A program made the position numbers and the translations under genes. Positions 46,424-57,986 of a DNA stretch of 64,000 nt are shown here, piece after piece; within the stretch, counting starts at the first letter, position 1, and each line of letters begins with the position of its first letter. The DNA lies in NCBI RefSeq assembly GCF_016086655.4, contig NC_052143.2:29341886-29405885 (forward strand). The letters are read 5' to 3'. The notes beneath the pieces are model-generated. The model was not told the DNA's origin and searched no databases. It saw nothing but the letters and a program-made list of their open reading frames with translations. The DNA is from Lepeophtheirus salmonis. Lineage: Eukaryota > Arthropoda > Copepoda > Siphonostomatoida > Caligidae.

Positions 46424-46855
46424 AACAGGGTGGTCCATTGAAATTTGAATACTTATTTCTACACCCTTTTTTGATAGCTCTCTGTACAGTCTGGTATGAA
46501 ACTCCGAGGATGATCCCTCATGGACTTTACAGGATGGGTCTTGGCAATTTTCTTTAAATCTTTCAGGTCCAGGTTGCCAGGTTGGCCTTTTTAACAGAAC
46601 CCTTCTTCCTCTCTGACGGCGTAGACGATAGTCTTGGAGGCGCCCAACTGCTTTGAGTACCCAAATACAAATTGTTGATCACGTTCAAGTGTCATTTTCT
46701 CGACTTGTAAGTCAGCTAGGAGCACAAGTTTTTTTTTGTTTTTTTTGTAGCTAACTGATTATGCTATAATATATGGAAATATGAATTAATTCCAATCACT
46801 CAACCTTTATTTATTATTGAATAAGTAAATGTTCAGACTTTTATGTACCACCCCA
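46424..46855 (-). mobile_element. Short internally deleted Tc1-like family A copy
   Basis: The left end tggtccattgaaatttgaat and right end gttcagacttttatgtacca are inverted family A ends. Between them the minus strand has the 5' untranslated region, the N-terminal HTH (QLGASKTIVYAV-type) and the part up to KKGV. It then jumps straight to the 3' end. At about 430 bp it is roughly half the length of other family A copies, by a second, private deletion. Confidence 0.75.
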
Positions 46856-47299
46856 TAGATATAAAGGGGCTTAGTAATTTTTTATGTTGGACAAAAAATA
46901 TATTTTATCTATGTGGAACTACTTAGAAAGAAATTCAATATAGATACTTAACATTAATACATATCAAATATCCTAAATGTAAAAGTCTTACATTGAATTT
47001 GTAAAATAGTGGAATATAAATGTAAAAAATAGGAGGTTAATAGTTTATTGTAATAATATATATGTCCATTTTTATTTGGTACTTTTTTGCATAAATTATC
47101 TTTAGAAATGTATTTTTCTATATTGTATGTCTATATATCCTTTTAAAACTGAATAAGTCAATTATAGTACGCCCTTTGCATTCATAATGTACACAAAACT
47201 TCCAGAAGCATTGCTAAATAACGAAAAACGAGATTATTATGGAATGAAGAGATGAAAACCCAAAACCAATTTATGATATGTTTAAACACTATATTTATT
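46856..47299. other. AT-rich DNA, no supported gene
   Basis: Nothing recognisable. Confidence 0.6.
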
Positions 47300-47640
47300 T
47301 TATTTTAAAATGTGGTTCTTCATAAACAATAACTGCATCGACACACTAGTGAACGGATCGACAGCTCTTGCCAATGAAAGCCATGTACATAGTGTACCAC
47401 GCCACCAGGATAGGATTGAAGCTAATCCAAATTTGAATGAAAGGTGCAGCAGATATTCTTATCTGAAATACCACAAACTCCAAGGGTCGGATATCAGGAC
47501 TGGAGGAGGGGCACTTGGATGCAGGCCTGAAGTTATCGAATGGTTGCTGCAAAAGTTTTATTTCTTTATTGAAAATATAGCGTTGTAATGGACTTCTCAA
47601 TTTATTAGGCAGTCCGGATGAATATTGCACACATGTTGCT
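47300..47640 (-). pseudogene. Mariner transposase C-terminus
   Basis: A minus-strand frame of 94 codons reads FDNFRPASKCPSSSPDIRPL, then EFVVFQIRISAAPFIQIWIS. This matches F....WP.SSPDLNPL.F.V......A..., with the SPD word of the third catalytic region. The C-terminal end VAWYTMYMAFIGKSCRSVH matches WD.M......CRS.R.R, and past a stop comes VDAVIVYEEPHF. The upstream QQD region is not legible. Confidence 0.65.
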
Positions 47641-47698
47641 CCGGCATATTTCCACTATGTGAGAGGTGACAAAGCTTGTTTATTTTGGTCGCAGCAAG

Positions 47699-47700
<2 letters not shown>

Positions 47701-47729
<29 letters not shown>
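47701..47729. repeat. T29 homopolymer run
   Basis: Twenty-nine consecutive T. It could be a reversed retroposon tail, but no retroposon body is recognisable on its right. Confidence 0.9.
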
Positions 47730-48345
47730 GATTAACTAAACCTTGTATTTAAAAATAACCGTTGTTAAATTGTCATTAAATGCCACAACAAATTTTTGCC
47801 CTAGCAATTTTAATTTTATGTACAAGCTTTATGTTAGGAAACAAAATCAGTTGACAATTTTTACAGAGTATGATCTACACGTGGAACTTGGTTCTCCCAA
47901 TATTTATACCATTACTTGTTCAACATGATCCTTTAAAGCATAAAGATTGGTTGAAAATCTAAACAAAATACTAGGGCAACTTCGACGTTAACAAAAACCA
48001 ACTCTGACCCCTTTATAGGTTGTTTGTAAGAAGCCATGTTTAGAAGCTTTAGTAGAGCTTCAACGATAGCTAATACTGTTGAAAGCTACACATTAATAGG
48101 CTGTTGTGCATTGGAACTATTCCCGGCCAGTCGAGTCTTTCGACATTTTCAATAATTTATAGGTCAGGATTAAGATAGGAAGTTAAAAAGTAACGTTTTT
48201 ACTCGAGAAAAATAACTTATATGTAAGTGATTATTACTTTTAAGAAATTAAAACTGTTTTTTTTTATAATTGTTAAGCTATTAATTAGATTGATAAATTG
48301 ATGTTCTAAGAATTAACTTTATTTCATTTTAATGTCAAGTGACAC
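47730..48345. other. AT-rich DNA, no supported gene
   Basis: Nothing recognisable. Confidence 0.6.
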
Positions 48346-48832
48346 GTCCAGATGTTACAAATATTATGTTTTTTTACACATTTGGCAGCGCCCATCTTAA
48401 ACCTGCTTGATAGCCCTACCATAGTCTTAAACGACCCATGGGAATAGGAGTCATTTTTAAGTATTCGGAGTGGAAACTTTTTTGACACTTTCGGCATCCT
48501 ACTACACCCATGCCAACTCCCTCGACTACATCTTTTGGGTGCATGTCGAGGAGATGTTTTGATGTTTCCATCATCAAAACACCGTCGCCCTGAAAGCCAC
48601 TGTCAGCCAGCACTGGGACACCATGACAGAGGACCACATCCAAAGCGGATGCCAGGCCTTCTCACTCATAGCCAACCATTGCCGCTCAGGGTGACTATAT
48701 AAATGATTAAGTGAGCTCAGGAGCATAAAGATTTATACTATTTATTTTTTGTGACATTCTATTGTTAATTTATATGATATATCTTGCTAAAGTTTAAAAT
48801 TCAAAGTGCTCAGATTTTAATGTACGAGTGGA
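48346..48832 (+). mobile_element. Tc1-like family A copy, 3' half
   Basis: It includes the joint-side word ttttttgacactttcggc near 48478, then ctcgactacatcttttgggt and tgcatgtcgagga. The C-terminal gene part HWDTMTEDHIQSGCQAF follows. The terminal end is caaagtgctcagattttaat, near TA at 48833. The 5' half is absent. Confidence 0.65.
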
Positions 48833-49131
48833 TAATGCACTCCAGCACTTATGTAGAATAACCTCTTATTCATTCTTCTATCTATTAGTTACGGCTGACT
48901 GATAGCGTTTACTACACCCAATCCGGAGCAGCTATGCATTCTCATAACTCTAACTCAAACAGTATTTTTTTTCATATTTTATAATATTCTTATAAAATTG
49001 AAATAGTTGATCAAATTTTGAAACCCTTTGATTTATGAAAATATAACTATTTGTTGCTATTTTATTAGTGCAATGGTGTTGACACTTATCAGCTCTTTCC
49101 CATAGATCCTTCCTTTTATTCGCTAAATGAA

Positions 49132-49371
49132 TTATCCATGAACAACTCTGAAAGAATATTGATCATTATCAAACTTGATGGAGTCTAACGTGGACTTGTT
49201 CGAGGTATCATCAAGCAATTTAAACAAAATTGGTTTAACCTCGTTTCTATGATTTTTATGCAGGTCAGCGTGGGTCATTTGAGGAAGCACAATGGCAATC
49301 ATTCGTCCCAAACCCTTTGGTGAGGGACAGCTCAAATATCTGGCAGAGACAAATGCTATAACAGGAGTCAA
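49132..49371. repeat. Second copy of the unclassified repeat at 29418
   Basis: gagtctaacgtggacttgtt aligns with 29536. The 79-codon minus-strand frame (YLSCPSPKGLGRMIAIVLPQ) spans it, as does a plus-strand reading KLDGVxRGLVRGIIKQFKQN, which is the one comparable with the 29418 frame (NLDCVQHGLIDNTIKRMEQK). Confidence 0.4.
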
Positions 49372-50299
49372 ATAGCATACAAATTGGATGTAATATCTGT
49401 CATGGATCTGATGTTACCGCATCTGGGGAAAATGATATCATTATTTAGTTATTATCATAACTAACTTGTCGACTGGAGGGTTACAAATAAGATTATGTCA
49501 AATTGAGATTGTGCTGTTGTTGTGATATGTTTGAAAAGGCCCAATATAATTGATCGTTTCTGTTTGTGTTTTTTTTCAATTCATTAATCACTCATTTTTA
49601 TTTGAAAAAACTACTGAAAAATATATTTTTATGTAAAAAAAAAAGAGGATGTGCATGGGATTTCAATAGAAATAATTAATAAATATTACTGTATGAAATG
49701 TCATGGTCAAAAACATAATTATTAATAACAGTTATGAAATAGTCAACAAATTTTATATGCTATAAAATATTTATACCTTATCAATATTTAAAAAAATGGC
49801 CAAACTTTAACTTAGTACGAAGTAATTGCTTAATAACACAAAAAAAGCTTTCCTTCCTTTAGAAATTATTGTGAACTTGAAATTGGACGAATTGGTGATT
49901 TATCAACGATGTACTTGAAAGGTAATCCTACCTTTCTTACTCCAAGAGAGCCAAGTGTTTTCTAAAGATGAGATATGCTGTCAATGAGGCTGCAGGTTAA
50001 ATGGGTATAGCCACCAGATATTTGGTGAAACGACCCATAAAAGAACATACAGATATCATCGATCATCTAAGGCATCACATGTTACAAATCTAAATTCAAC
50101 TATGTGGGCGTCACTCTGAACTAGGAAGTAGTCGTTAGGCAAAAAATCTTATCTTTGATAGTCCCCGACAACTGAAACGATAACCCTGACAATTTATGAA
50201 TATTTTGAAGAAGGGTGGCTTAGCTGTCATTATATTTTTTGTTATATGTATTTCAAACAGCTATACGAAGAGATAATTAAACTGAAATACAACTCCGTA
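49372..50299. other. No supported gene
   Basis: Slightly less AT-rich around 49900-50150, but no frame matches anything I know. Confidence 0.5.
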
Positions 50300-50460
50300 T
50301 CTAGTAAGGGTATTGTCAGGAATTACTTCAATATTTTCCTCTGAGTCCATTAAAGATTTGAACTTATAACACCCCACCAATCCTCTGTGTTACTCACTGG
50401 ACCACTTCGGCACGCACAAATGGGCAATCCGACTGTGTGTCAATCAATGGTACATAAGAT
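50300..50460 (-). repeat. tRNA-like SINE
   Basis: On the minus strand tgcgtgccgaagtggtccag resembles a pol III A box. About 35 bases on, ttataagttcaaatctttaa contains a B-box-like GTTCAAATC. After this comes a non-tRNA tail with ccttactagatacggagttg, also present at 62164. Spacing and order fit a tRNA-derived SINE. Confidence 0.5.
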
Positions 50461-50928
50461 AAAAATGGTTACACTAATAATTAATTATGTTACTCTATAG
50501 TTATCAAAGATGAATGGTTCATAGAAAGAGGGAAATGATCATGTTCATGGTCATTGTTGTTAAGTAGTATTGATCTCAAAAAAGACACTGGAAAATTAGC
50601 CGTATAGAAAAACAAATTTATGTATTCTAATTGGATCGCAAGTCAACGACACTTTATACTTGTCTTTGATCCCATAAATACTGCAGTGTAAATAAGAATA
50701 TCATCAAAATATTGTTTATACAAAAAAAAAAAAAAAACACATCCCTTCTTATACACAAAACTGTCATTGGTAAAAATCAGATTCAACACTATTAAAGATA
50801 AATTATACTTTCATTATGAAGACCATAACAAAGACAAAAAATGGTAAAAATTACAATCATAATGAAAAAAATAATAAGGGGCACATGTAATATTTTTACA
50901 GATCCAACTACCTTATGTCTTATATGTA
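50461..50928. other. AT-rich DNA, no supported gene
   Basis: A15-type run near 50722; nothing else. Confidence 0.6.
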
Positions 50929-51190
50929 CAGTGTAAGGTAGCAAAACGTGGACTCGAGAGATGGATTTAGAAATATATCAATAATTTTACATGTTCAATA
51001 ATGGGCAAAAAAAATAATATTAACAAAACATGTAGACAAGGTTTTTAGAATAACATTTTTAACACAATATGCCCACCTTCATTTTCAACCACAGCTTTAA
51101 TACGTCGCCTGAAGTCCCGTCAGGAGTTGATAATGAACTCCTCAGACAAGCTGTCCCATGCAGACAATATTGACGACTTCAGTAAGAAGG
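50929..51190 (-). mobile_element. Mariner-like element, family G, C-terminal part only
   Basis: The left end cagtgtaaggtagcaaaacg follows a TA. The minus-strand reading AWDSLSEEFIINS, then RDFRRRIKAVVENEGGHIV, is the standard mariner C-terminus (W..MS.EFI...C..FRRR..AV....GGHIE). It complements the N-terminal fragment at 34316. Confidence 0.75.
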
Positions 51191-51899
51191 CATCTTCTTT
51201 TCTGTAATTGTAGATATATCCTGGATTTGATCAAACAAGATAATAAGATCCAACATTACTAAGACAAATAAAGAAAATCGAACTTATTCAAGCTTCATTT
51301 CTTGTAATCTTACGTTACGGGTATGTATTGTAAAATAAACAAATTGTATCCAAATATTTGAAGTAATATATAATGCGCAAATTATATTTATTTTGAAAAA
51401 AAATCCCGTTTTTGTACACCAAGAGGATTTATACTATATACAAGTAACTTTTCTATTACAAAATTATTAGTTTTTATAAATTATATTAATATACATGAAC
51501 AAATAAATTGTAAATATAAAATATTATTTCTTAATTAAACAAATTCATTTTGTAGTTATATAATTGGGTCTGAAAGGCATAAAAGTATATTTAAAATATA
51601 GGACTTCCGATTGATAATTGAGGTTTTTGATTTTGGAACCAAAGTCTTTGAAAATTTATAAATTCTACATCAAATTATAACTGTATTAATGAGAGGAATT
51701 GCAACATTAATTCAGAGTGAATAATTAAATAGACCTTTGACTTCAAAATATATTATGAATATATAATTAAGATGGTAGTACCTTACCATTCCATATTGTG
51801 AGTATTTCAAACTTTGTCCAGTTCAAAGAACTCTATGCTAAATAATTAATCATTAACAACTCTCTTTCTCTTGGAAGTACACACGGTAGTAGTGCGTCT
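51191..51899. other. AT-rich DNA, no supported gene
   Basis: Nothing recognisable. Confidence 0.6.
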
Positions 51900-52138
51900 A
51901 GGTTTTTTTGTTGAAGGGAATTGAGGACTGCCAAGCTTTTTTTTATAGGTGCAGCGAGACAAGCAAAATATGGGATCATTTGACCAAATTATTATGTACG
52001 AAAAATGAAACATTTCTTTATATTGAAGAGTTTCTGTTTTATCTATACCGACATAGAAAAGGAATTATTATAATTTATGTTTTATATAGTTACATTCTTA
52101 AATGTATTTGTTACTTGAGGTATTATGTTAAAAAATAG
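51900..52138 (+). pseudogene. Non-LTR retrotransposon ORF2 C-terminal fragment
   Basis: LLKGIEDCQAFFYRCSETSK, then IWDHLTKLL, matches the second half of the zf-RVT knuckle (ED..H.F..C......W). The frame then runs 50 further codons of AT-biased sequence. The first CxxC and all RT motifs are missing. Confidence 0.45.
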
Positions 52139-52464
52139 AAATATTTCTTTGGAAAAGTATTACTAATTAAAAAACAAAAAAATAAAATCAACAAGTAGCC
52201 ACATATTAAATCAAATATACGTACGTAAGAAGGTTTTAGATTAAAAGTGTATTTTTACATTCACATCAAACCCCTCAAGCACTTTGTTGGATCTTTTGAG
52301 GAGTCTGTTCAGACCAATAGGTATGCAAGAGTTGTTACTTCTTTCTATGGAAAGAATAAATAGGACTTTAGGGATTAAATACTATATTTTAAAGTATAAT
52401 TTGTGAGTAAGCGTTGACGCAGTTGATGTAATTAATCTGAATATTTAAAAGTTTATCATGTATC

Positions 52465-52565
52465 TAAATATGTTTTATTACTGGGGTTTCTTTTTTACCT
52501 AGTTTTTTAAGCACGTTATACAAAGGGTGTCACTAATGGAGGGTTAAGAAAACGATAAATTTATG
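52465..52565 (+). repeat. Unclassified dispersed repeat
   Basis: ttattactggggtttctttt, then gcacgttatacaaagggtgt, matches 33395-33490. Confidence 0.5.
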
Positions 52566-52729
52566 ATTACATTGAAATATATCTATTATATATTGTAATG
52601 GGGGAAGCTGTTCAAATCAAATTCAATTGTTTTCCTACTTTTCAAGTTCATGAGCAAGTTTTAAGCACTGTTGAATAAATATATTTTATAATTTCCGGAC
52701 CACAAATAGTTAAATACTAGTTTTGGTAT

Positions 52730-53045
52730 TTGATAGAAGTTTGATGTACTTCAGAAATATTTAATTATGTTTGTGATAAATTTATAATTTATTTTATCAC
52801 TTACTTCATAAACAGTTTCAATTGTTATCCGTTGTCCAACTGAGTGTACATTTGATTTTGACACTCACTATAACCCTAGCTTATATTACTTTAACCCTTT
52901 GCAATAAAACTATGGACTTAGCTCTGATGCTCATTTGATTCAATTTCGAGGTTTGTACAGTCTTTTTGACCGTTTGAGCATCCAAAGTATAACGTGGGGC
53001 TACACATTGTTTTGCTTCAAAATGAAATATAAGGATTAAATTCTT
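52730..53045 (-). mobile_element. Mariner family F remnant, deleted
   Basis: The minus strand has HFEAKQCVAPRYTLDAQTVKK, the linker after the HTH comparable with DFEAK at 44700. It then passes directly to a non-coding end shared with 22165-22330 (cagttggacaacggataac). The catalytic region is gone. Confidence 0.5.
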
Positions 53046-53229
53046 ATTATTATCATAAAAGGAACTTTAATTAAACTTTTGAAATTATAAACTTATGGGT
53101 AATTTGACAAATAATATTGTTAATGAATAGAGGATAACTGTATCTATCGGTGATGGGAGTGAATCTACTTGGGATTCCATCTTACAAAACAGGCATTGAC
53201 TGACACTCAGGAAAAATTATAACTGAGAA

Positions 53230-54200
53230 AAGCATGGAAATGTGAAAAATCAGTTATGTCGAGAGTTTTGACACAAATGCCTGTAACACAGGCGCCGTGT
53301 TACTGTTGTTTGTATTTGTCTTCAACAGGTCTTAGGACGGTTGTTCTTCTGGGCAGCATGTCGTCATCATATTGGTTAGGTGATGCTGACTCAGATATTT
53401 AAATACAGTGCATGATGTATTTAGATGGCTTCCGCAACAAGGATTTTTGCTTCTTAAGTCCTGGTGCAGTGCACAAGGTCCGCTGGATGTTTGAAATTGC
53501 AGTTTTCAATATAAAATTGTTATTTTACAACAAAATATATTCTCTTTGTCAACTGGAACCATTTATTCCAAATATCAGAGTAAGAAGTTATATGTCTTTG
53601 TCAATTTTATAATTTTATCTCTACAGTTCATAGCAGAAAACATGAACTACAGCCGTGGATACCCCTTGGAATCATTTGCATCTCTACAAGAAATCCCAGT
53701 AATATATGGTAATCAATCTAAACGTGTCTAGGAGTGTTACATTTGCTCCACCTCGTCATCTGTGGTTTTTAACTGCAGAAATAGTACAACTTGCCATCGT
53801 CCGGGATTTCACTCAATCAAGTCAGCGATATATCAATATGGCTAAGGGGCTCAAAGTAATGAAATTACAGATAGAAAATCCATAGTGGTTTAATACAGGT
53901 TTTTTGGGAAACTACTTTTACCAATTGGCATTATACAGTCTACGATGCTTGCACATTTAGTTTCATGCAACTCCAGGCTCATCTTTACACTGATTGGCTT
54001 AGAGACTAATTTCCTGACCCAAAAAGTTACAGAGTGGATATATTTTACGTCTTATTTGTCTTCCAAATCAAAGATTTGCGTCATTAATGGCTGTACAGAA
54101 AGAGGCGTAAAAACTAAAATCGGACTTTACTGGTGTTGCTAAAGTAGAAGAACATTTTCAGAATGTTTTACAAGCAGTAAAAACAGATACGATTATCCAA
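53230..54200 (+). pseudogene. Pseudogene of an uncharacterised arthropod protein family
   Basis: Pieces in different frames follow the order I know from a family of uncharacterised arthropod proteins: LGRLFFWAACRHHIL (about 53325), FLSPGAVHKVRWMFEIA (about 53454), PPRHLWFLTAEIVQLAI (about 53740), then FTLIGLETNFLTQKVTEW and INGCTERGVKTKI (53975-54110). The family motifs are ...W.ACRHH..E, SPGA.H.ARWM.K, HLWYL.EEL and VND.AERGV.LI. The family is repeated in many arthropod genomes; its biochemical function is not known to me. It has several stops and shifts. Confidence 0.55.
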
Positions 54201-55549
54201 GAGATTGTAATAATAGTGAATAATGAGTACCTTTGAAGAGTATCACTTTGTAAATTATGTATTTACCTTTGATTTGTTTTTGTTTTTTCGGACATTGGCA
54301 ATCAAAAAAACTAAATTTTAGAATTCTATAATAAGTAATACCATGGGATGTCAGGAACTTCTTATTAAAAATCATCTACTGGATTTTGTGTCAAAGATGT
54401 AAAAACATAAAAGTACTTGGAAAGGAGATTGGGCCGAGTAAGATTACTGAAAGGATAAGAAGTCGATAGTAAGATATATTCTATGAAAGATACATAATTA
54501 AATTAAAAGTAATTTTCGTTTTATCTATATTGGCCCCCATAAAGGGGATATTAACTTTATCATAACAACGTAAATGCTCTATAAATTTAGAAGTAGAAGT
54601 ACTCCTTTAGCAGTTGATGTTTTAGATTTTTTTTTATTATATTTGTCATATTCATTAAATTTACATTTCCATGATTGAAAGACAATGAATAATATAGTCT
54701 AAGAAGAAAGTTATATTATATAATTTTAAAAAATGTACCTAGGTATAAAAACAAATGTATAAAAATAAACCTTTATTTTGATCAAAAATATCAAGAATTC
54801 CTTAAAAAATGAATAAATTATATGCAAAATTATAGAAGAATTTCAAATGTGTCCTTATATTTTATAATGAGTAAATGCAATTCAAAAGTTTAAAAAAACC
54901 TCTATTTTGATAATTTTGTTTGAAAAGGAATTACGTTTCAATTTTTCAATTGTTTTACACAAAATGAATTAATTTAGAGTATGAATAAGCAATGGTTAGT
55001 ATATTTTTTTTTATGTGAACTAATGGAATGAATTACTATTTATTTATTTAATCTTCATTTAATTGGTCAGATGGAGTTGCACTGGTTAGTTATAAGTAAA
55101 TATTATCTCTATTTGACCTAAGAATTTGCTTTTAAGTTTATATATCATTATATTTCCTTTTCTATGGACTGCTAATAAGAGAAACTACGCGTATTGAGTT
55201 CAAGAGAATAATTTCTCCTGATAAAATTTAAATAATTACAATTTAGCTTTTGAGTTTTTATTGGGGAGATTTTTGGTAATAGTTTAATTGCGTAAATTTG
55301 TGTCCCCAAAAACCGATTTTGTCAATTTATTTTCATAATTTATACGTAAATTCACAAAATTATTTGAATCCAAATAACTCCACAGATAATTATACTAGAG
55401 AGCTAAAATTGATGGCATCTGATTTTGTGTCATTCAAAAATTATGTTTAATTATTTTTTCAGATAGAGTTGCACTGATTAAGTATCAGTTATCATTATAG
55501 TATTACATTTACTCCATCTGACCTAGGAATGGTCTTTAAAGTCCATATA
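54201..55549. other. AT-rich DNA, no supported gene
   Basis: Nothing recognisable. Two similar words (ttggtcagatggagttgcac at 55062 and cagatagagttgcactgatt at 55461), each followed by similar sequence, suggest an old local duplication. Confidence 0.55.
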
Positions 55550-56690
55550 CCGGGCTGTCAACAAATTTTGGAATATTACTCAACTTCGTGATTATATTTT
55601 ATTCTATTTTGAGAGGTTTTGGTTAATTTTATGGAATAGTTGCGTTAACAAAAAGGAGTAGCTAATTGTGTATCTTTTTTAACGCCTTAGTTACTATGTT
55701 TTTAAGATTAATATTAACGAAAATTGCCAAACAGGCAAGAAATAGCTCGTTTAGTCCGCACCAGATTTAGCAATTCTGATATAATTAAGACCCTAAATAT
55801 CTGCAAACCCACCATCTGGAGGGTCAGGATTAATGTCAACAATGATGAAGACATCAGTGATCGTCATAAAAGTAAAAGACCGATCAAATTAAACCCTAAA
55901 ACGGCAAAACAGCTATTTTGAAAATCAAAAGATGGTGATGAAGGACCTGTCGAAGAAGCTGTCAATTAGCTGTTTCATGGTGTCCAATGACGTAAAAAAA
56001 CTGGAGGCAAGTCTCTCCAACATATTGAACGACCTCTGCTCACTCAACAACAGCAATTACGAATTGATCTGTGCAAAAAGCTTTACATTGACCTGAGGTA
56101 ACACGGTTACCAAATTTTGTTTTTCTTGAACTTGAAGCCATTTACAGTGGATCCAGTGTACAATAGCAAAAATGCTCGGATCGCATGCATTGGAGAAGTC
56201 GACTGCAACCTCCACGAAGTTACCACCACCAAACATCCGGCCTCATTAATGATACTGGGCATTGGTGATCTAAAGGTCACAAAATGAAGCCGTTTGGTTT
56301 CCCGTTGGATACAGATTGACTAGCAAAAATTGGTTGATGATTTTGCAAAAAAAAAAGTGCTTCCCTAGGTTCGCAAGATCACAAAGCCATCAAAGAAGGT
56401 CGATTATTGCTTTCAACAGGACGGGGTTCCTGCAGATACGGCAAAAATCGTGCAGAATTGGATGGTAACAAAATATAGTTAGGGCCGAAGGACTTCTGAG
56501 CTCTGCCAAGCCCCGACCTGAATCCCCTTGATGACAGCAAATTATGGAGATTTGAAAGCAAGGATTTTAGACAACGTCAAAGCAGTATTGAGTCCCTAAA
56601 TCAATCGGTTGAGAAAAAGTGGCGATCAATATTGAGCTACGTCGTTTAATTTATATAAATATATTTGTAACTAGGTAAAAATGTATTCAT
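55550..56690 (+). mobile_element. Mariner-like element, family D, full coding span but decayed
   Basis: The left end ccgggctgtcaacaaatttt follows TA. The matching right end is not evident. The coding region covers all transposase parts (next entry), so this copy was full length when inserted. Confidence 0.7.
55724..56650 (+). pseudogene. Mariner transposase, multiple stops and frameshifts
   Basis: It starts MPNRQEIARLVRTRFSNSDI, with the HTH piece KTLNICKPTIWRVR. Then come EDISDRHKSKRPIKLNPKTA, and after a shift LNLKPFTVDPVYNSKNAR near the first catalytic site. VTTTKHPASLMILGIG is the KHPAS.M..G block. CFQQDGVPADTAKIVQNW carries the second Asp, and further on SPDLNPLDDSKLWRF the third region. 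The order and about 310-codon span match a full mariner transposase. At least six stops or shifts make it inactive. Confidence 0.75.
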
Positions 56691-56771
56691 CTTTATCTTT
56701 TCCTAATTATACAATATTTATATTACCAAAAATGATCAATTGTAAATTTAATACATACCACTAATCTTACA

Positions 56772-56797
56772 TACCAGTTCCAAAATATGAACTGGTA
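56772..56797. repeat. Small hairpin
   Basis: taccagttc and gaactggta pair over 9 bp around an 8-nt spacer. Confidence 0.6.
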
Positions 56798-57329
56798 GAG
56801 GAGTTTCTCATACATCAAATTTATAAATCATGGCGGCTTGTTTTATATATATAAAATTAATAGGAACTTTATGACTAAGGAGTAAAGATGAATTTGCAGA
56901 GGAGGGCGACCTTAATTCAGGATTTCAACTCCTCTACCAGGGGGGAGTAGGCTTAAAGAACTTTCATTTTGGGGTAGAGGCCTTTAAAAAGTTTCACACA
57001 GTCTAAGAGAAGCCAGGTTAAAGAACTGAAAAATTTACTACAATGGCATAAGATAAGTTCAAAAGGCGATTAGTCATATTTTTATGGGGAAAAAAACACA
57101 TTAACTATATTCAAATCGTCGAATAAATTCCTATATCTAAAAAAATGTCTTACAATAGGCTTGATATTGGAATTAATTAACTTGATAAAAAACTGTGATT
57201 TTTGAATTTCACAACCCTGATTTTTTTATTTAAGCATATATTTAAGTATTAAAATCTAATAAACATTTTATTTTATTCATTAAAAGTATGACAAATCGTT
57301 TTAAAAAAGACTTTTGATCCTATGTTAAG
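56798..57329. other. No supported gene
   Basis: Nothing recognisable. Confidence 0.6.
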
Positions 57330-57986
57330 TAATAATGTCATTTATCCTACCTCATTCGTGTAATCAAAGCAGTTGGGCGTCTCCAGGACAACCGTCTACG
57401 CTGTCAGCAGTCCCAGTCGTTGGAGAGGAAGTAGGGCTCTGTCAAAAAGGCCAAACTGGATACGGAGGAACAAAAAACAATCCATGTCAACGAAAGTACA
57501 CGCAAGAAATCTTAGGGTTTCACACAAGACTGTCATGAGAGCTATCAAAAAAGTGGGTAGAAATAAAAGAAATCTATCTTTTCCGCTCCAAAATTCTTAG
57601 GAATGAATCTTTTGAGTTCTATTCAACTTTTTTTTTTACACTTTTGGCCCCCTATAGTCCTGATGGAAATCCCTTGGCTAGATCTATTTAGTGGATGTCC
57701 AGGGTAGGCCTGCAATGTCCGTTATCCAAAAACTGTGGCCCTCAATGCCACTATAAGCCAGTACTGGGACGCTATGAAAGAGAATTACATCTGCAGCGGT
57801 GCAAGGCCTTCTGCCACCGTCTGGAACCATTCATTGTCGCTAAGGGCGGCTACATGAGCGATTTAGAGAGTTCAAATACACATTCATTTATAGTATTCAT
57901 TTTGTAGAAATTATATTGTTAATTAATAAATTATATCTTTTTGATGTTTAAAATTCAAATTGTTCATATTTCAATGGGCCACTCGG
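57330..57986 (+). mobile_element. Tc1-like family A copy, 5' end missing
   Basis: SSWASPGQPSTLSAV and, in the next frame, QLGVSRTTVYAVSSPSRW, the family HTH. RNLRVSHKTVMRAIKKVGRN follows. Next is the deletion joint (tacacttttggccccctata at 57639), then LNATISQYWDAMKENYICSG, QAFCHRLEPFIVAKGGYM. The right end gttcatatttcaatgggcca lies next to TA at 57987. Confidence 0.75.

Noticed and set aside
46166..46438. Ser/Phe/Leu-rich minus-strand frame resembling a signal or membrane protein
   Set aside because: It is the complement of the GA-rich tract and a poly-A run, so the apparent protein pattern is a repeat artefact.
47701..47729. T29 run as the poly(A) tail of a processed pseudogene on the minus strand
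   Set aside because: The sequence to its right, where the gene body should be, shows no coding similarity.
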